Positions 25,387 through 38,939 of a DNA stretch of 64,000 bases are shown one piece after another. The position numbers were made by a program, and so were the translations under genes. A model generated the notes under the pieces. That model saw only the letters and a program-made list of their open reading frames with translations. It had not been told where the DNA came from and did no database searches. Location: assembly GCA_030737835.1 (NCBI GenBank), contig JAUJYN010000028.1, positions 1,054,001 through 1,118,000 of the forward strand, written 5' to 3'. The stretch comes from Acorus gramineus (Eukaryota > Streptophyta > Magnoliopsida > Acorales > Acoraceae). How positions within the stretch are numbered: position 1 is the stretch's first letter; each line of letters opens with the position of its first letter.

Positions 25387-25422
25387 CAGAATCGGGGTCG
25401 TCGCGCGACCGTCCGTCTAGAT
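25387..25422 (-). other. 36-nt exon-like block in minus-strand LTR
   Basis: On the minus strand it is bounded by CTTGCAG and GTGAGTGGG. In the shared frame it encodes LDGRSRDDPDS, nearly the peptide of the block at 54575-54610. Confidence 0.65.
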
Positions 25423-27035
25423 CTGCAAGACAGACAATCAATATGGTGAGTTAAAATCCATAAATACTACAAAATACATAAACCCACAATTAAACTCCCA
25501 ACACTCGGGCAAACGTGCATACGACCCGCACGCACGCTAGCCCGAGCACTCCGACAACCCCCCCCCCCGCACGGCCGGCCACCACCCGCACGGCCACCCG
25601 ACCGCCCGGACGCGCCGCCGCGCCTCAGCCCGCGCACTCCGCGCACCGCCCGGGGCCCCGCGCGTCCACCGAGCCCAGCCGCGGCAGCCCGCACGCGCCC
25701 CGCACGCCGTGCGCACGCTCCACGCCCCGCGACTTGGCGCCGCCTGGGTTGCTGCTGCTGCTGCTGATTGGCCCGGACGACTTGCCGCTGCCCGAGCGCC
25801 ACCACCACCCCTCCCTTGACCACCGACCACCTTCCAACCACCTCCGACCACCCTCCGACGACCCCCACTGCCACCAACCACTCCCCAAACACAAAACCCT
25901 CCCCTAGCATTCATCTAGACAAGAAAAAAGAGGGAAAGGAGGCTTACCGAGGGAAGGGGAAGATGTCCGGTAGCTCTTCGCGCGCCGAAACCTTTCCCAA
26001 AGGTTCTCTCACGCCCCGATCTATCACGGCCCTTGAAGTGGCTCGAAACAGAGGAGAGAGAGAGGAGGTCGGGGAGGCTAGGATCGTCGGAATTCGGATT
26101 TGAAGACACCGGAGCGTAGATCGGGACCCGATCTACACTTCCCGTGCTTTGGGTTTTCGATTTTGAGGGGTGGAGGGGGCTCAAACGGAAGAAAAACGGA
26201 GGAGAGGAGAGAGAGAGAGCTAGTCGGGAAGATGATGAATAGTGCCGAGATATTTTTGATTCCTTTTAAGTAGAGCGCGACTTAAAAACCCGGATACGCC
26301 CCGGAACTGGGAAATTTTTGCAAACGACGCCAGAATTCGATGAAATTTTCATGAGAGGTCTAAAATGGCGCCAGGACACCAAATATGCAGTTAGATTTCC
26401 AATCGGAGTCCTCTAGCTCAGACGATAGCTAACAGTCTGAAATTATGCGGTTCCGACCAAAAACCCTAAAAATTTTAAAAACTGCCAGGACGCTCCAACG
26501 GTTACCAGCAGGTTAAAAGTGACACAAATATAACAGCATGAGCTTCAAATGGGTCAATTACCATCGAAACGTTTTTTGCATTATTGTGTGCTTTAAATGT
26601 GTGAACGTTTCATCCTTGCTTCTCTCCTATTTAAGCATGAGTTTTTGTTCTCTCTAACAGAGGGAAAAAGAGAGAAAATAAAATGGAGAACTCATATACT
26701 CTAAAATACTTTTTATCTATTGATCTTGATCAAGCCTGATCTATTCCATTTCGGGCATCGACAATACAAGAATTCACACCATGGGGAGTCGGCGGAATCT
26801 CACGGGTCGAGTTGTATCTCGAAAACGAATGATGTCGGTGAAACTCTGTTCGTATAGAGGACATATTCGTTTTAAGGATAGCATCTCCTATGTACCTCTA
26901 GACCAAGCGATTCCAATCCTTTATCTCTTAATTCTATTATTTTTATATTATTGATATTTTAAAATATTGATTCCTCAAAATTATGATTCGTTGAGATACA
27001 ACATTTTTTTATGATTTCTGATAATTAGTTTTAAC

Positions 27036-29467
27036 ACATTTTGCACATCATGTAATGTAAGGGATATAGTCTATGGGTTTGCGAGGACTGTTTTACATGA
27101 AACTTCATGGATTGTATAGTCCTTCTATAAAACTTCATGGATTGCGTGACCTTACATAAAATTGCATGGATTTATATAATGATGATGGATGAACTCATTA
27201 GATTGCTCTATGATATGAAGTTTTGTAAGGTAGCACACTTGATACTACACCTACATAAGGGTGGTGGGTTCGAGGTGCTACAGACAGTTCCTCAACCTAT
27301 CTCTCTTTTGTAGTGTCTGTCGTTGTTCGGTTAGTATTCTTAGCTTGCTCATCACTCTATGGGTATTTGGGAATGAGTGATGCTTTATCCTAAATTCTTT
27401 GCAAAACTCTTTTATCAATGAACTATGAAATTATCATCCATTATCGAGATTATTGTGTTTGGTACACTGAATCACCAGAGCACATCCTTCCATAAGAACT
27501 TTTACATTCCTAATTTTAACTAATGGTACGTTTCCTACTCATACTAGGAGATTGATTCTTCCGATTGGTGTGGCCCACTTGCCATTAAATTGATGAGATG
27601 ATGTTTATAGTGTTCTTTAGAGTGTTCTAGAGCATTCATCGGTTTTGTCTTTTCCCTTGGGATGATAGTCTCCTAATAGCCCTCCATTTCTTACATGATC
27701 TTCATTGGGAACACGAATTTTCAGCAAATAATTCTTGCAAGTGACAATTAAGGGAGGAGAAATTCTCAAAAGTTTTGATTCCAGTTGGATCAAAAAATCT
27801 AAAAAGGGTTTCAAAAAATGTCGGTGAAAATTCGAACATCATTGCAAACTTGATCTATCTTGACACTAGTGAGGTGCCTGCCATGTGCACTCGAAGATCA
27901 AGTCAGAAAGAATATGGGAATGATTTGTTAACTTTCAAGAAAAGTGAGTGAAAAAGATTCCATCTATCACCCGATATCGTAGAAGATATTCCTCTATTTC
28001 TAGAAGAATTTCACCGTATTCTATACGATTTGATGGCATGCAGAATCTCCCTCATGGTAGCTCCTGGGTTCACATAGCCGTCTTTATTGACCTCGTCAAC
28101 TATGACATCTAAGTTCCACATAGCTATTAACAGTGTGATGTGACAGCTACCTCCAACAGTTGTAGTGCTTGATTTATTGATGGGTTTTCGTCTCCTCATG
28201 TAAGGAAGCGAAGTATTTGTCTTCATACATACATGGTTTGCCCTCAAATTGTCTATGACGAGGTTTGTCTTGGACTATCTATAAACTAGTTTATCCTTGA
28301 GTCATCTACAGATGAGGTTTGCCCTCAGATTCAATCAACATTAGTTACCCTTTAATACTATACACACATTTTCTTTGAAAGTAGCAAAAAGCTTATTCTC
28401 GTGGTTCTGTTAAGGTTGTCGATCTTATTTGACACGATTGAAGTCTTCGACCTTATAAAATTGTTCTTCTGTAATTAAAGACATGTGTTGTTTATCTAGA
28501 CAAAGTTAAAAATCTCCCTTCACATACATGTATACCAAACTCTTTTTTCTCTAAACCTAGCATTCTTCTAAAAAAAAACAAAAAAAATTGACACATGGTG
28601 TCTTTTAAAATTAAAAATCCATGGACATTGATGACATTTATTTTAATAACACGACATAAGTCATGATTTCTTGTTGAATTCCACCAATAAAACATGTCAT
28701 TACTAGGACTCCCCTTGCATTTCTAAATTTACAATCTTTCGTCGTACCAGAAATGTAACAATAATCAAAATCTTGAATCATGATTGGATAAGATCTAAAT
28801 AAATCTAAGCATATAAAGTTTATCATTACAGAAAAATAAATTCACTAACTAATAATCTAAATAAAATAAAATAAAAATCTCCTATCAGCTTTCTGATAGA
28901 TGTATGCTTTTTGATGATAATGACATATGCTAAGGTTACACGTTACCAGTAATTCCCAAGTTAAAAAAAAAAAAATGCAAATATCTTGGCCCCACCATGT
29001 CATGTCAACTGTATCCCAACTAACTTCCTCACTAACCAAAGCCACCAGCACCCCTAATAATAAATAATTAAAAAAAACACCAAACGACAAATTCTCGGCC
29101 GTCCGATGCGTGATCCCCAGATAGTCATTCCCCAGATCCCTCTCATTCGTCGTTCGGTATTTGTCGATCTCCCTCTCTCTCATTCTCTGTCTTTCGGTCT
29201 TTCTATCTCACGTTGTAAACGTCCCTTCTTTTCTCGGCAACAGGTGAAATCCACAGATGATCTGTTGCTCTGAATGCGATTTCTCACCAAATCTCTTGTT
29301 GAAAGGTCAATTCTTTGCCCCTCCAAACCCTTCTCAAACCTTTTAAATGTTTTTTTCCTGTTCTTCGCTTGCATCCCAATCATTCACCTAACACTGTAGT
29401 TTTGCATTGCATATATACATTGCATACAAATTGAATCAGTTACTGTGTAGTTTTTTCTTTTTCTAAG
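27036..29467. other. Intergenic, upstream of the O-fucosyltransferase
   Basis: No gene was recognised. A minus-strand open frame at 28011-28247 has no family I recognise and is probably old repeat. C/T-rich sequence at 29165-29240 (CTCTCTCTCATTCTC) and GGCAACAG|GTGAAATCC near 29240 suggest the 5' UTR of the O-fucosyltransferase, possibly with a UTR intron, but this is inference. Confidence 0.4.
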
Positions 29468-32400
29468 ATGGGAAAATCTATAGTTCCCAAGCAATTCATT
29501 CATAATAAGAACTACCAGGGCAGATTCTATGATGCTGGAGTGCTTCATCGGGTGAAGAGTGTCTCAAAGGGAGTGTCTTTGAATGGGAGGAGAAGGGCTT
29601 TCGTTTTTAGGCATCTGAGATTGATAGCTTTTCTGTTTGGGTTGATGGGCGCGTTCTTCATGCTTGATTCACTTATGTTTTCTCTGATTCATCGCTTGCA
29701 TTTTCGGAATTGTCAGTCCGAAGAAGAAACGACTGAGTTTCAGGTAGTTCGTGTTTAGATCTAGTGTTTACATTGTTGTCGAGTTGCAGTGATCGTCAGA
29801 TTCGTCGATTTTGTTGTTGTTTGTGTTCATTTGACATGTGGTTTTGGTTAGAGCGTGCTTGGGTGGATGGAGATCGAGCATTGCATTTGTCTGAATTGTA
29901 GTGTATATTGCGAATATGCAGTTTATAGAGTAAACAGAGTAAATTATGTCATGTTATTGACCCATTTGGATAGCATGCCTGAGAGTCTACATTTTTCCAA
30001 AAAAAAAGCTTCGAAATACACAATTGGTGTTACCGTGATATGGAGATTCAAAGGAGAGAGTGAGAGGGCTGAGTATAGAGAGAGAGGGGGAAGCTATAGG
30101 CGAGAATGAGAGAATGAAGATGGAGGCTAGGTAGGGAAAAGGTTACACGAGGGATTAATGCGTTGAGGCAGAACAAATTTTCCCATTTGAAAGGGGGGAT
30201 GGATTGAGATTTTATTATGGAACAAGAATTTAGTCTTTGGAGCATTTCAAAGGACTCATTTTCTTTGTTTTAAGGATATCCATTTAGTGTTTCTTCTAAT
30301 TACAAAATCCAGTCTTTTTTCCCCATTGAGTCACCGCTGATTCTTTACGATATTCCAGTTTTTATGTAACCCAAGTAGGCCTTTTGTTATGTCTTCTGAT
30401 TTAATTTGAGGATTCCATATGAGGTGCGATAGTCTTGTCACCTTGTCATTAGATGTACTTTATTCTTTAATCTGTTTTGTCGTTTTCTTTTGTTAAGTGC
30501 TGCTAATAAATTTATTTCATCATGCAGTAACTTTTGACTTATCTAGTTATTGTTTAGAGGTCCAGTAGTCGCTCTTTAGTATGTTTTCTAAACTTTTTGT
30601 CTGATTTTATGATGTCTGTCGAGACTTCTATGCTGCCGTCTTCAAATATTCCTTGGAACGAGATTGCTCCTTTTTGTCTATTATAATTAAAGTGATGTCT
30701 TGAGCACCAAAATGTTTTGGTTAATTGAACTTAATTACAATTTTCTGGGTGTTCGGCGCTGTCATGATTTCCTTGCAGATATATGATATTGTGAATATGG
30801 TGTGTTTGTCTAAAAATTTGCACATGAAACAATGCTTTGCTTGTGATTTATATGCTGGTAGTTCTGATTCTAGTTCAAATAGCTTATACTGCATAATATT
30901 TTTTTTCTTTTAGTGGGATATAACATATGTGGTATTTCTTGCAATGCAGTCAGAATTTGAAAACATTACTGGATAATAAGTTTATATTGTCACCGGCCAA
31001 CTAGATAAGATTGTTAAGATTATATGAATTTTGTTTAACTAGTAAATGATAAAGGTAATCGGATCCTTGATGAGGAACAGAAATTTATCCATCTCAACCT
31101 TCTTTCATGCATTCTGAATGATGAACTCTTGTCCTGGTAGAGACGAATATTATCAAAGCACACTGAAGAGATACCAAAGTGAATTATAGTAATATATGCC
31201 ACTTGTTTGAGAATCCTTGTTGGATATGGCGATCCAATTTACTCATGCAACTAACAATCATTGAGGCTGATTAAGGGCTCACAATGACATTCAACGAAGG
31301 CATCTTGCATGCTCATTGCCTAAAAGGTGATCTGATTATTTTTATTTGTTGAATGTCCTCTTGTAGGTTGAGAACTATGGATCCATATATAATAAAGAAC
31401 CTGAGATTATTATGTATGATCAACTTTTGCAAATGGCTGCGGACGCTCTCGAACAGGTTACTTCATCAATGTGTTTCTTAAAATATGCATTTTGGTTTCT
31501 TTAAATTATCTGATTTGTTAAATTTATTTCCAACAGAATACATCTCAGATTGATCGATCATCTTTGTGGGAGGAGCCATTACAACAAAAACTCATATGGA
31601 AACCTTGTGCTGATAAGCAAAAATTTTATCAAGGTAAACTGAAACCCAGACCCTTTGGTTTTTTATGTATATAAGTTGATTATCCTTGGTGGTATTATTA
31701 TGTAAAAAAAAAATGGTGACCTTTCAGTATCAGTGAGTTATATCTATGATTTTTAGAGGAAATTCAGTTTGGCTACACTTTACCTTAAAGAATGTGCTTA
31801 CCAAGTGTGAATGCACCTCAACAGTTGTGAACTTGTGATTATGATGTCACTCTTCAAAAAACCATGTCAGTTATTACAATTTTTAAATCAACAGCTGACA
31901 TGATATATGATTAGTTAGCATTTTAGCTAGCTGAAATCATTAATTGGATATGGTACTGAGTTCTTTCAACTAAGTGTCACCTTGAGTTTTATATTAATTT
32001 GTGTATGGGTTTCTGTTGCTGATGTGTTGTTTGGGTTTTTCTAATTTTGTTTGAGGAAACACCTGCCACATTTTATCTTGGTTTTCTCTTCATCCTTATG
32101 TTGAGTAGGGAGTAGGGTGTCAAAAAGGACCAAAATATTAGATTTTACTGGAATGTATTTACCATGTCTAGGGAAAGAAGACAGGGAATTTTGGAAGGTG
32201 GGGCCAATTTGTTTACTGTGCATTTCTGTAATGTTTCATTTTGCCATCATCCACGGCGATTCTTTAATCTGTTAATGGAAACCCTATGTATGGAATCTTG
32301 CTATTTCACAAGCTGTTTTTTCTGTTGTACCAGAGTCGAAATAAGATAATTGTTTGAAAACAGGCTGTGTTTTCCTTGAGTGAAGAGGAGTTTGGAGGAT

Positions 32401-35400
32401 TGTAGATCAATAAGGAATTCCACCTCTATCACTCTTGTTAAACCCATGGTTATTGCTGGGTCAATTCGTTGTTTTTGGCACGTCTTGAGATGTAATGTGG
32501 GTCACTAATGAATGGTTGCATTTACAGTTCATTTTATTATTTAAAGCACAAAATTTAAGGTTTATCTAGAGAATGTGATAGGATGGATCGCACAACATGA
32601 TCATGGGTCTTGAATGCTGCTGATTTCAGTTCAAGCAGCTACCTCCTCATGTAGCATTTGCACACAAATGTCAAAATGGGGTATACATAATGATAACAGT
32701 GCTTATTTTAAGAACCTAGATGAAGTAAAACTGTTTTGTTATACAATCTAGCATGACTTTAAGTAGTTATAACACATTGATTACGATAAATGACACATCC
32801 TAACAGAAAAAGCCTTCATCCATCTTTTCTCTTTGGGCATATGTTACTCACTGAAAGTGTTGAGAGGACGGTATTATAATGCAAATTATATAGGCACATG
32901 TTGTGTTTGTGTGGGCCGACTGGGCATCAGGAATATTTCTCTTCTGGTTTCCAAATTTCAGAATATCCAAAATGGCTTCAATACTATATTTTCCCAGTGA
33001 TGTGAATGGGCTTACTCTAGGTTAGGTCATAGCCTGGATTCCATTCCAAATCTCTATGTGCATGTCTGGGCCTATGCCCAGATGCATACCTTGTTAATAA
33101 GCCTCCTGACCTGTCTTGTTTGACCATTGGGCCTGGGCCTGGACTATGGACTATGGACTTGTCTTGTCTTATCGATTGTTATGGGCCATTTGCTCATTAA
33201 AATCATGGAAAAAAGTTCTTACTTTTGAGTAATCTAAAATGTGATTTATTACATTATCATACCAAAATGTTGGAAATGATTTCATGTTCAAGAATTAATA
33301 GCACATAATGTATCTAGTATGCTAGAGTCAGCACCTGAAGCTTACAATCACTTTTGAACTCTACTCACCAGTGTAACAAGATCAAGGCAGCCTGACTGTT
33401 CCACATAACTCTAAAGGGAGTGCATCCACTGCAGTTTCCCTGTTGGGATTTCCTCCCTCTTTTGATAGGTAGAGAGCCTTCTGCCATAACCCATAGCATG
33501 TAGCTTTGAGGATCCGTCGTATATTTACACATTTTGAATAAAATCTACAACAATCACCAACCAAAAAAACACTTAATTTACCTAAATATTGAATTGTATA
33601 GAATAGCATGGATATTGGGCCTCTGTCCCGGACATAGAAATATCAAAGCATGTGCCAGAGACTCTTTCAGACTCTAATAATCATCTCATGGATATCAGTA
33701 CAGAATCCAAGGTTGATTAGCAGAGAATAGAGGCTCATTCAATATAGTGTCGTCCACTATAAGAATGAGATATCAGTTCTTAATGTATGGGATATGAAAT
33801 GAGGAAAGATGTCATCTTCATTTTCTTAGGTTCCTTTTTATGCTTGTATTGCACTATAATATGCATTGCACATGCCATGCTCATTGTTTTCTTTTAATAA
33901 AATTTGCAACAGGGCACGCTGCTAAAAAGACTGGATTTATAATGGTGAGCGCTAATGGTGGTCTGAATCAACAAAGAGTTGCTGTAAGGCCCTGAACTGA
34001 ACAGTTTACTCTAGTTTACTCTATTCCTGATTGGAAGTAGGCCATCTATTTTGATACAGTTGTTTATTAAATGTTTGCTAACACTACTAATTGTCATCTG
34101 AGATGTGATCTACCAAAATATTCCTTGGATTTTGTACTTCTGCTAGCTTAATATTGGGCTAAAGGGTATGTCACAGGAAGGTTATGTGAGCTGAGAAATT
34201 TTTTTCACAGCAAGTAGGCTTTTGAATAAATAATTGTGAATATAACTTTGATATAAGATGCAGAATTAGGATCACTTTTTATAGACCAGATTAATAAATT
34301 TTCAATGTCAAGGATGAAAAAAGATGGCATTCTTTTTCTATGAACTAGATAATCTGAGTGAATGATGTGACATTTTTTCTCCTCTTAAGGTGATTCAATT
34401 TATTGGAGCATGTAAATGCATGTTAGATTAAGTTTAGCACCCTCTCCTCCTGCATTTTTGCAATTTGTAATCATTAATTTTTTTTCTGATGGACTTATCC
34501 TTCTGTTGTGTTGTGCAGGTGTGCAATTCTGTTGCTGTTGCTGCTCTGCTTAATGCTACTCTTGTTATTCCTAAATTTCTATACAGCAGCGTTTGGAAAG
34601 ATTCCAGGTTCAACTTTTTTTTATTTTTTTGCAATAATAATAATAAAAAAAGCTCTTCCTTTACCTATTGTTGACTGCTAGGGAATGTGGGTTTACTATT
34701 GAACCTTGATCCATATTAACTATGAGATTTTATACAACAGCTATGAGTTTGCTTGATTTTGCTTTGTTACAGGAGTCTATTGTGTCTTCTCTTCATAAGA
34801 TTTCAAATCTCTCTTCCTTCTTTCCCTTTTATGCCATTATTAGTTCTATCATTTCTCTCGATGCATACATCTACTTGGAAATAGGGATATTTCAAAATTT
34901 ACTGCCATTCAATTATCTGCTAAATCAAGTACCTTTTTTCGGTGGGAAAATGCATTATCATTAAACATTAATCAAGTAATTTTTTGCTAATGTGTTAATT
35001 AATATTTCCCCACAAATTCTCCTATCTCACTGGCACATGACTATCTTGGTGCAATTCAATTCTTCAAATTGCCAGCTTACCTCCTATTCAAGGGATAATT
35101 AGAAGAATGCTTATCTGATGTAAATTGTTGCACTTGTGAATTCTTTTAAAAACCTTTAAACCCTTTATAGTAAATTTTGAGATATATAAAGGACAAAAGC
35201 TAAAATTACTGATTCTCTTTACATTGTTCTGGGGATGCTCTATGTAATCAACTAAGTGTGTGTTTCCTTTTGTTGATTGTCTAGGTCTGGTTTATGTTTC
35301 AAAATGACAGATTTTCTTAATTTAACATCGACCTCTTCAATATCTGTGTTTCTCCAAAAGTAAATGCTCTGTGATTTTAAAATCCGTCTTTATTGAGTAA

Positions 35401-38400
35401 TGAAAAGAAAGTATGAGAATAATGCACTAATGCATGTGTTCTAGATCCTCATACATGGGCTATTCTCTAGAATTGAATTCAGGCATTTCTTGTGCAGTAC
35501 CCACTCTTGAGTTATTTCTAATTGCTTGATTACTAGAAGAAATTATGGTTTTAATTTTGATGCAGCCAGTTTGGGGATATATATCAAGAGGAGTATTTCA
35601 TGAATATTTTGAAAAATGATGTCAATATTGTGAAAGAATTGCCATCCCATCTGCAAGCATTGGACATCGAAGCAGTTGGTAGTTTGGTATGTCAAATTAA
35701 TTCATGCATATATTTTAAATGATCATGTACTTCATGTGACTTTAAATAGATAGTTGTTACATTGTACTGTTTTTCTATTTATTCAGATCACTGATAAGGA
35801 TATTATGAAAGAAGCAACGCCAGACCATTTTATTCAAAATATTCTTCCTCTTCTTCTGCGCAATGGAGTGGTTCACTTCCTCGGATTTGGCAACCGTCTA
35901 GCATTTGATCCATTGCCTTCAAACATACAGGTTTTTCAACGCTATGGATGCATTCACAAATATTGATTATATTAGTGTTCAATTTATTGACCGCCAGCTT
36001 TAATCAAATGGTCTTCTTTTCATTAATTTATAAAAAAATACAGTTTTAAACTGTTGCTATCTGGCCAAAACTGTGGCTGGATATAGCATGGTTGTAGATT
36101 TTCTTCTATGATTTGATTGGCATGGAAATATGTTGGTTTCCACAGAACATGAAAAAAAAAATTTCCAGATAATAATGACCTTAATCTAGAAGGGTCTATA
36201 TTTCTAATTGAGCTTTGCCATGTCTAACATGTGTAACATATTCACAAGAAAATAATGGAATTACCATGTGGAACTCATTGGCTCTATGCAGGACAGGTAT
36301 AGATTCATATGACGTGTTTGTTGGGGTCAAGCATCATATTCTTTAGATTAGGATAGCATTGTCACATCCTAGAAATCCAATTGTTAAAAGGTGCATAAAA
36401 AGAAAGAAATTCTCCATGAGGCAGAGGAGCTGTGTTTCCATGGAGGCTCCAGCATGTTTATTTAGATTTAGTTAAAATCGTTATTTCATGCCCCAAGAAT
36501 CCTGTGTTTCATCAAATTTTAGCTAGCATATGCAAACTTTACCATTCTCATTCAAATTTAACTTTATCCTATGTTCTCACAGGCATGCTCCCACACACAC
36601 AGCATCTGAGCACTGGCGCGCACACATATCTTTATGCATGTACCAATGCTAAACTCTTCTCAATTTTTTTTTGGCAGAGATTAAGGTGCAAATGTAATTT
36701 TCATGCATTACAGTTCGTGCCTAGAATTCAAGAACTTGGTTCACTGTTAGTTAGAAGGGTTAGAAGGTATGATGCAAGACAAAGTTTGTTGGACAAGCAA
36801 TTACTAGGAGAGTACTTACCAAGCGTTCCCTTAAAAGGCTATAATGGTTCTAATGGGCCACCAAATTATCTTGCTCTACACTTGAGGTTTGAAATGGACA
36901 TGGTAGCGTACTCTCTCTGTGGATTTGGTGGCGGTGAAAGAGAACAAAATGAATTGCAGGCATACAGGGAAATTCACTTCCCTACACTTGTCATGCGCAT
37001 GAAAAACAAGTAAGCGATGGGTATTGTAATTTAGAAGTAATTTTTAGTTAAAAGCATCCATTTTATCATCTTCCAGAGGATGCTTTTCTTTTTCTATGAT
37101 TTTCTTTGCCCATTATTGATGATTGTTGCAGATCTGTTTCTCCAACAGATCTGAGGAAGGATGGAAGATGTCCATTGACACCAGAAGAAGCAGCACTTGT
37201 TCTCGCTGCCCTTGGTTTCAATCATGGAACCTATATTTATCTTGCTGGATCTGATATATATGGGGGTGTGTCAAGGATGCTTCCTTTCTCTAAACTCTAC
37301 CCAAACTTGGTCACAAAGGAAGATCTCCTTTCTCAAATTGAACTTGAACCTTTTAGAAATTTCTCCTCACAGGTAAACTTTTGCCTTTTTTTTTTTAAGA
37401 GAATGTTAGTATGTTAAGTATAATATGGTCTGACCAATTTCCATGAGCACAGCTTCTACTTGAATGTTTGAATTGAGATCTTCATTCAACTTTAATTTTG
37501 GCATATTGACTTTTCTGGGCAAGAGAGTGTGCATGGTTAAAATTACATCATCTTTGGTTTCTGAGAGTTTCCATGCTTCCTATCATACATATAGTTGCTA
37601 AATAGCCTTTAACAAGTAACACGCCACTAATTATTATACGCTTCCATGTAGGGGTTGTAAACGAGCCGAATGAGCCGAGCTTTGACCTGCTCAGGTTCGG
37701 CTCGTTGGGCTCGTGAAAAGCCCGGTTGAAGCTCGGCTCGGCTCGACTCGTTTGTTAAACAAGCCAAGCCGAAGCTCGAATCAAGGCTCGATTCGGGCTC
37801 GTTTCCTTTTTTTCTGTTAAGTGAACGAGCTCGTCTAGGCTTGGGCTCGGCTTGGGCTCGGCTCGTTTACAAATCGAGCTTTAAAAATTGTTCAAGCTTG
37901 ACTCGTTTGTCTAATCGAATGAGTCTGAATGAGCTTTAACCAAGCCAAGCCCGAGCTGCTCGGCTCGTTTACCAGCCCTACTTCAATGAGCATGCCATTC
38001 CAAAGTTCTTCTGTAATCCTGTTTGCATGCTCCATATTGTCGATTTCGAGAAAACTTATCAAAATATTTCTCTGATCGTGAGCTACATTTGTAGTGGTTT
38101 TAAACATTGGAGAAGGGATAAAAATTATACAGAACAGCCAGGACAGAGAATTCATCAACACTTTTTAATTACTTGTTCTGTGTTATTAATTTTCAATTAA
38201 TCAATTTACCACATGTAATTCCTGTTCAGCTTTTTCATCTGATATGCATGCGGATGGCAGAACTTGATTATGTTGCCTATGCCTGCCACCGCCAATGCAT
38301 TGGCTGTGACTGATCCATCCATTTTTCACTGTTCAAATTGTCATATAATTCTGGCTTTTCTTCTGATATGGATGCAGATGGCGGCCCTGGATTTTATTGC

Positions 38401-38683
38401 CTGTGCCACTGCCGATGTATTTGCCATTACTGATTCAGGAAGCCAGCTTTCATCTCTCGTCTCTGGTTACCGTGTTTATTATGGTGAAGGGCGTGCCCCA
38501 ACATTACGGCCCAATAAGAAGCGGCTTGCGAGTATCATGTCAGAAAACAGCACTATCGAATGGTTTGAATTCGAGGAGAGGGTAAGGAAGATGATCGAAG
38601 AGGCTCAAAGAGTGCGCCCGAGGGGGAGGGGTCGGAGTATCTACAAGCAACCTAGGTCCCCTGAGTGCATGTGTAAGACCTAA
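29468..38683 (+). CDS. Plant GDP-fucose O-fucosyltransferase family protein, ten exons, possible frameshift in exon 4
   Basis: A Golgi-type glycosyltransferase of the plant O-FucT (DUF246) family, expected to use GDP-fucose; the acceptor is unknown. Exons: 29468-29743, 31367-31456, 31537-31633, 33914-33983, 34519-34607, 35566-35686, 35787-35930, 36678-37009, 37132-37372, 38378-38683, all with GT-AG borders and matching phases. Exon 1 has a short cytosolic tail then a membrane anchor (LRLIAFLFGLMGAFFMLDSL, residues about 49-68): type II topology. Family motifs seen: LNQQRVA (exon 4), NGVVHFLGFGNRL, HLRFEMDMVAYSLC (exon 8), CPLTPEEAALVLAALGF, YLAGSDIYGG, and ITDSGSQLSSLVSGYR (exon 10). Total coding length is 1766 nt, one short of 589 codons: exon 4 is 70 nt where the phases require 71, with the loss near 33958-33963 (GGTGTCTG). 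That would truncate the protein unless it is a sequence error. Introns hold a MITE and a partial exon duplication. Confidence 0.88.
37649..37980. mobile_element. hAT-type MITE in the last O-fucosyltransferase intron
   Basis: It begins TAGGGGTTGTAAACGAGCCG and ends with the inverted CGGCTCGTTTACCAGCCCTA. Flanks CTTCCATG (37641-37648) and CTTCAATG (37981-37988) are an 8-bp TSD with one mismatch. The interior is dense in GGCTCG/CGAGCC, so the 332-bp element could fold extensively. Non-coding. Confidence 0.88.
38240..38320 (+). repeat. Decayed duplicate of the start of O-fucosyltransferase exon 10
   Basis: The stretch CTGATATGCATGCGGATGGC and the following 60 bases parallel CTGATATGGATGCAGATGGC and the start of true exon 10 (38378 on), including the CTGTGACTGAT / CATTACTGAT region. 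The copy lies about 127 bp upstream of the original. Its acceptor reads GCGGATG rather than GCAGATG, so it lacks AG and should not be spliced. Confidence 0.75.
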
Positions 38684-38939
38684 GAACACAATTCTCCTTT
38701 TCTTTTTTCCTAAAAGCCCAATTTTGGCATTCCATTTTGTACATTCTGATACGAACATATACCATATACCATATATGTCTTATTGTTACAATCTGTATTC
38801 AAAATCTCTCACAGGAAATTGCCATCTTGAGAAAACAATAGTATATAAGCTTACTGTATGATTTTCATTTACACAAAATCTGGCATACACTTTTACCAAA
38901 TGAGATCACTTTGAGGTGCATTAACCATAGGCATTAGGT

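Larger units (their letters stand above)
23733..26535 (-). mobile_element. Gypsy solo LTR on the minus strand, TSD GCATG
   Basis: The plus strand starts TGTCACGCCCCAGGGCGGCC, the complement of the family LTR end, and ends TAACA, the complement of the TGTTA start. GCATG flanks it at 23728-23732 and 26536-26540. It carries, on the minus strand, the conserved U3 block (26379-26460), a CpG-rich block (25510-25770), and two exon-like blocks (25387-25422, 24075-24139). No internal coding region is present. Confidence 0.92.
22560..27035 (+). mobile_element. Degenerate copia-like element with two LTR copies
   Basis: TGTTGGAATTTTG starts at 22560 and again at 23598, the second preceded by a GTGGGGGAT polypurine tract. 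Both copies share about 600 bp, including CTATTTAAGCAT and a GAGGGAAAAAGAGAGAAAAT leader, so they are a 5' and 3' LTR with only about 300-400 bp left between them. The 3' LTR is cut at 23732 by a gypsy solo LTR and resumes at 26541. Flanks CATTC and CATTT would be a one-mismatch TSD if the end is 27035. The 5' LTR itself is disrupted after about 23085 by other sequence containing a minus-strand TATAAATAGAC motif. Confidence 0.6.

Noticed and set aside
25467-25910. Long open frames on both strands
   Set aside because: They lie in the CpG-rich block of a solo LTR; composition explains them.
28011-28247. Minus-strand open frame of 78 codons
   Set aside because: No recognisable motif, no neighbours or splice context, and AT-rich repeat-like surroundings; probably chance or old repeat.
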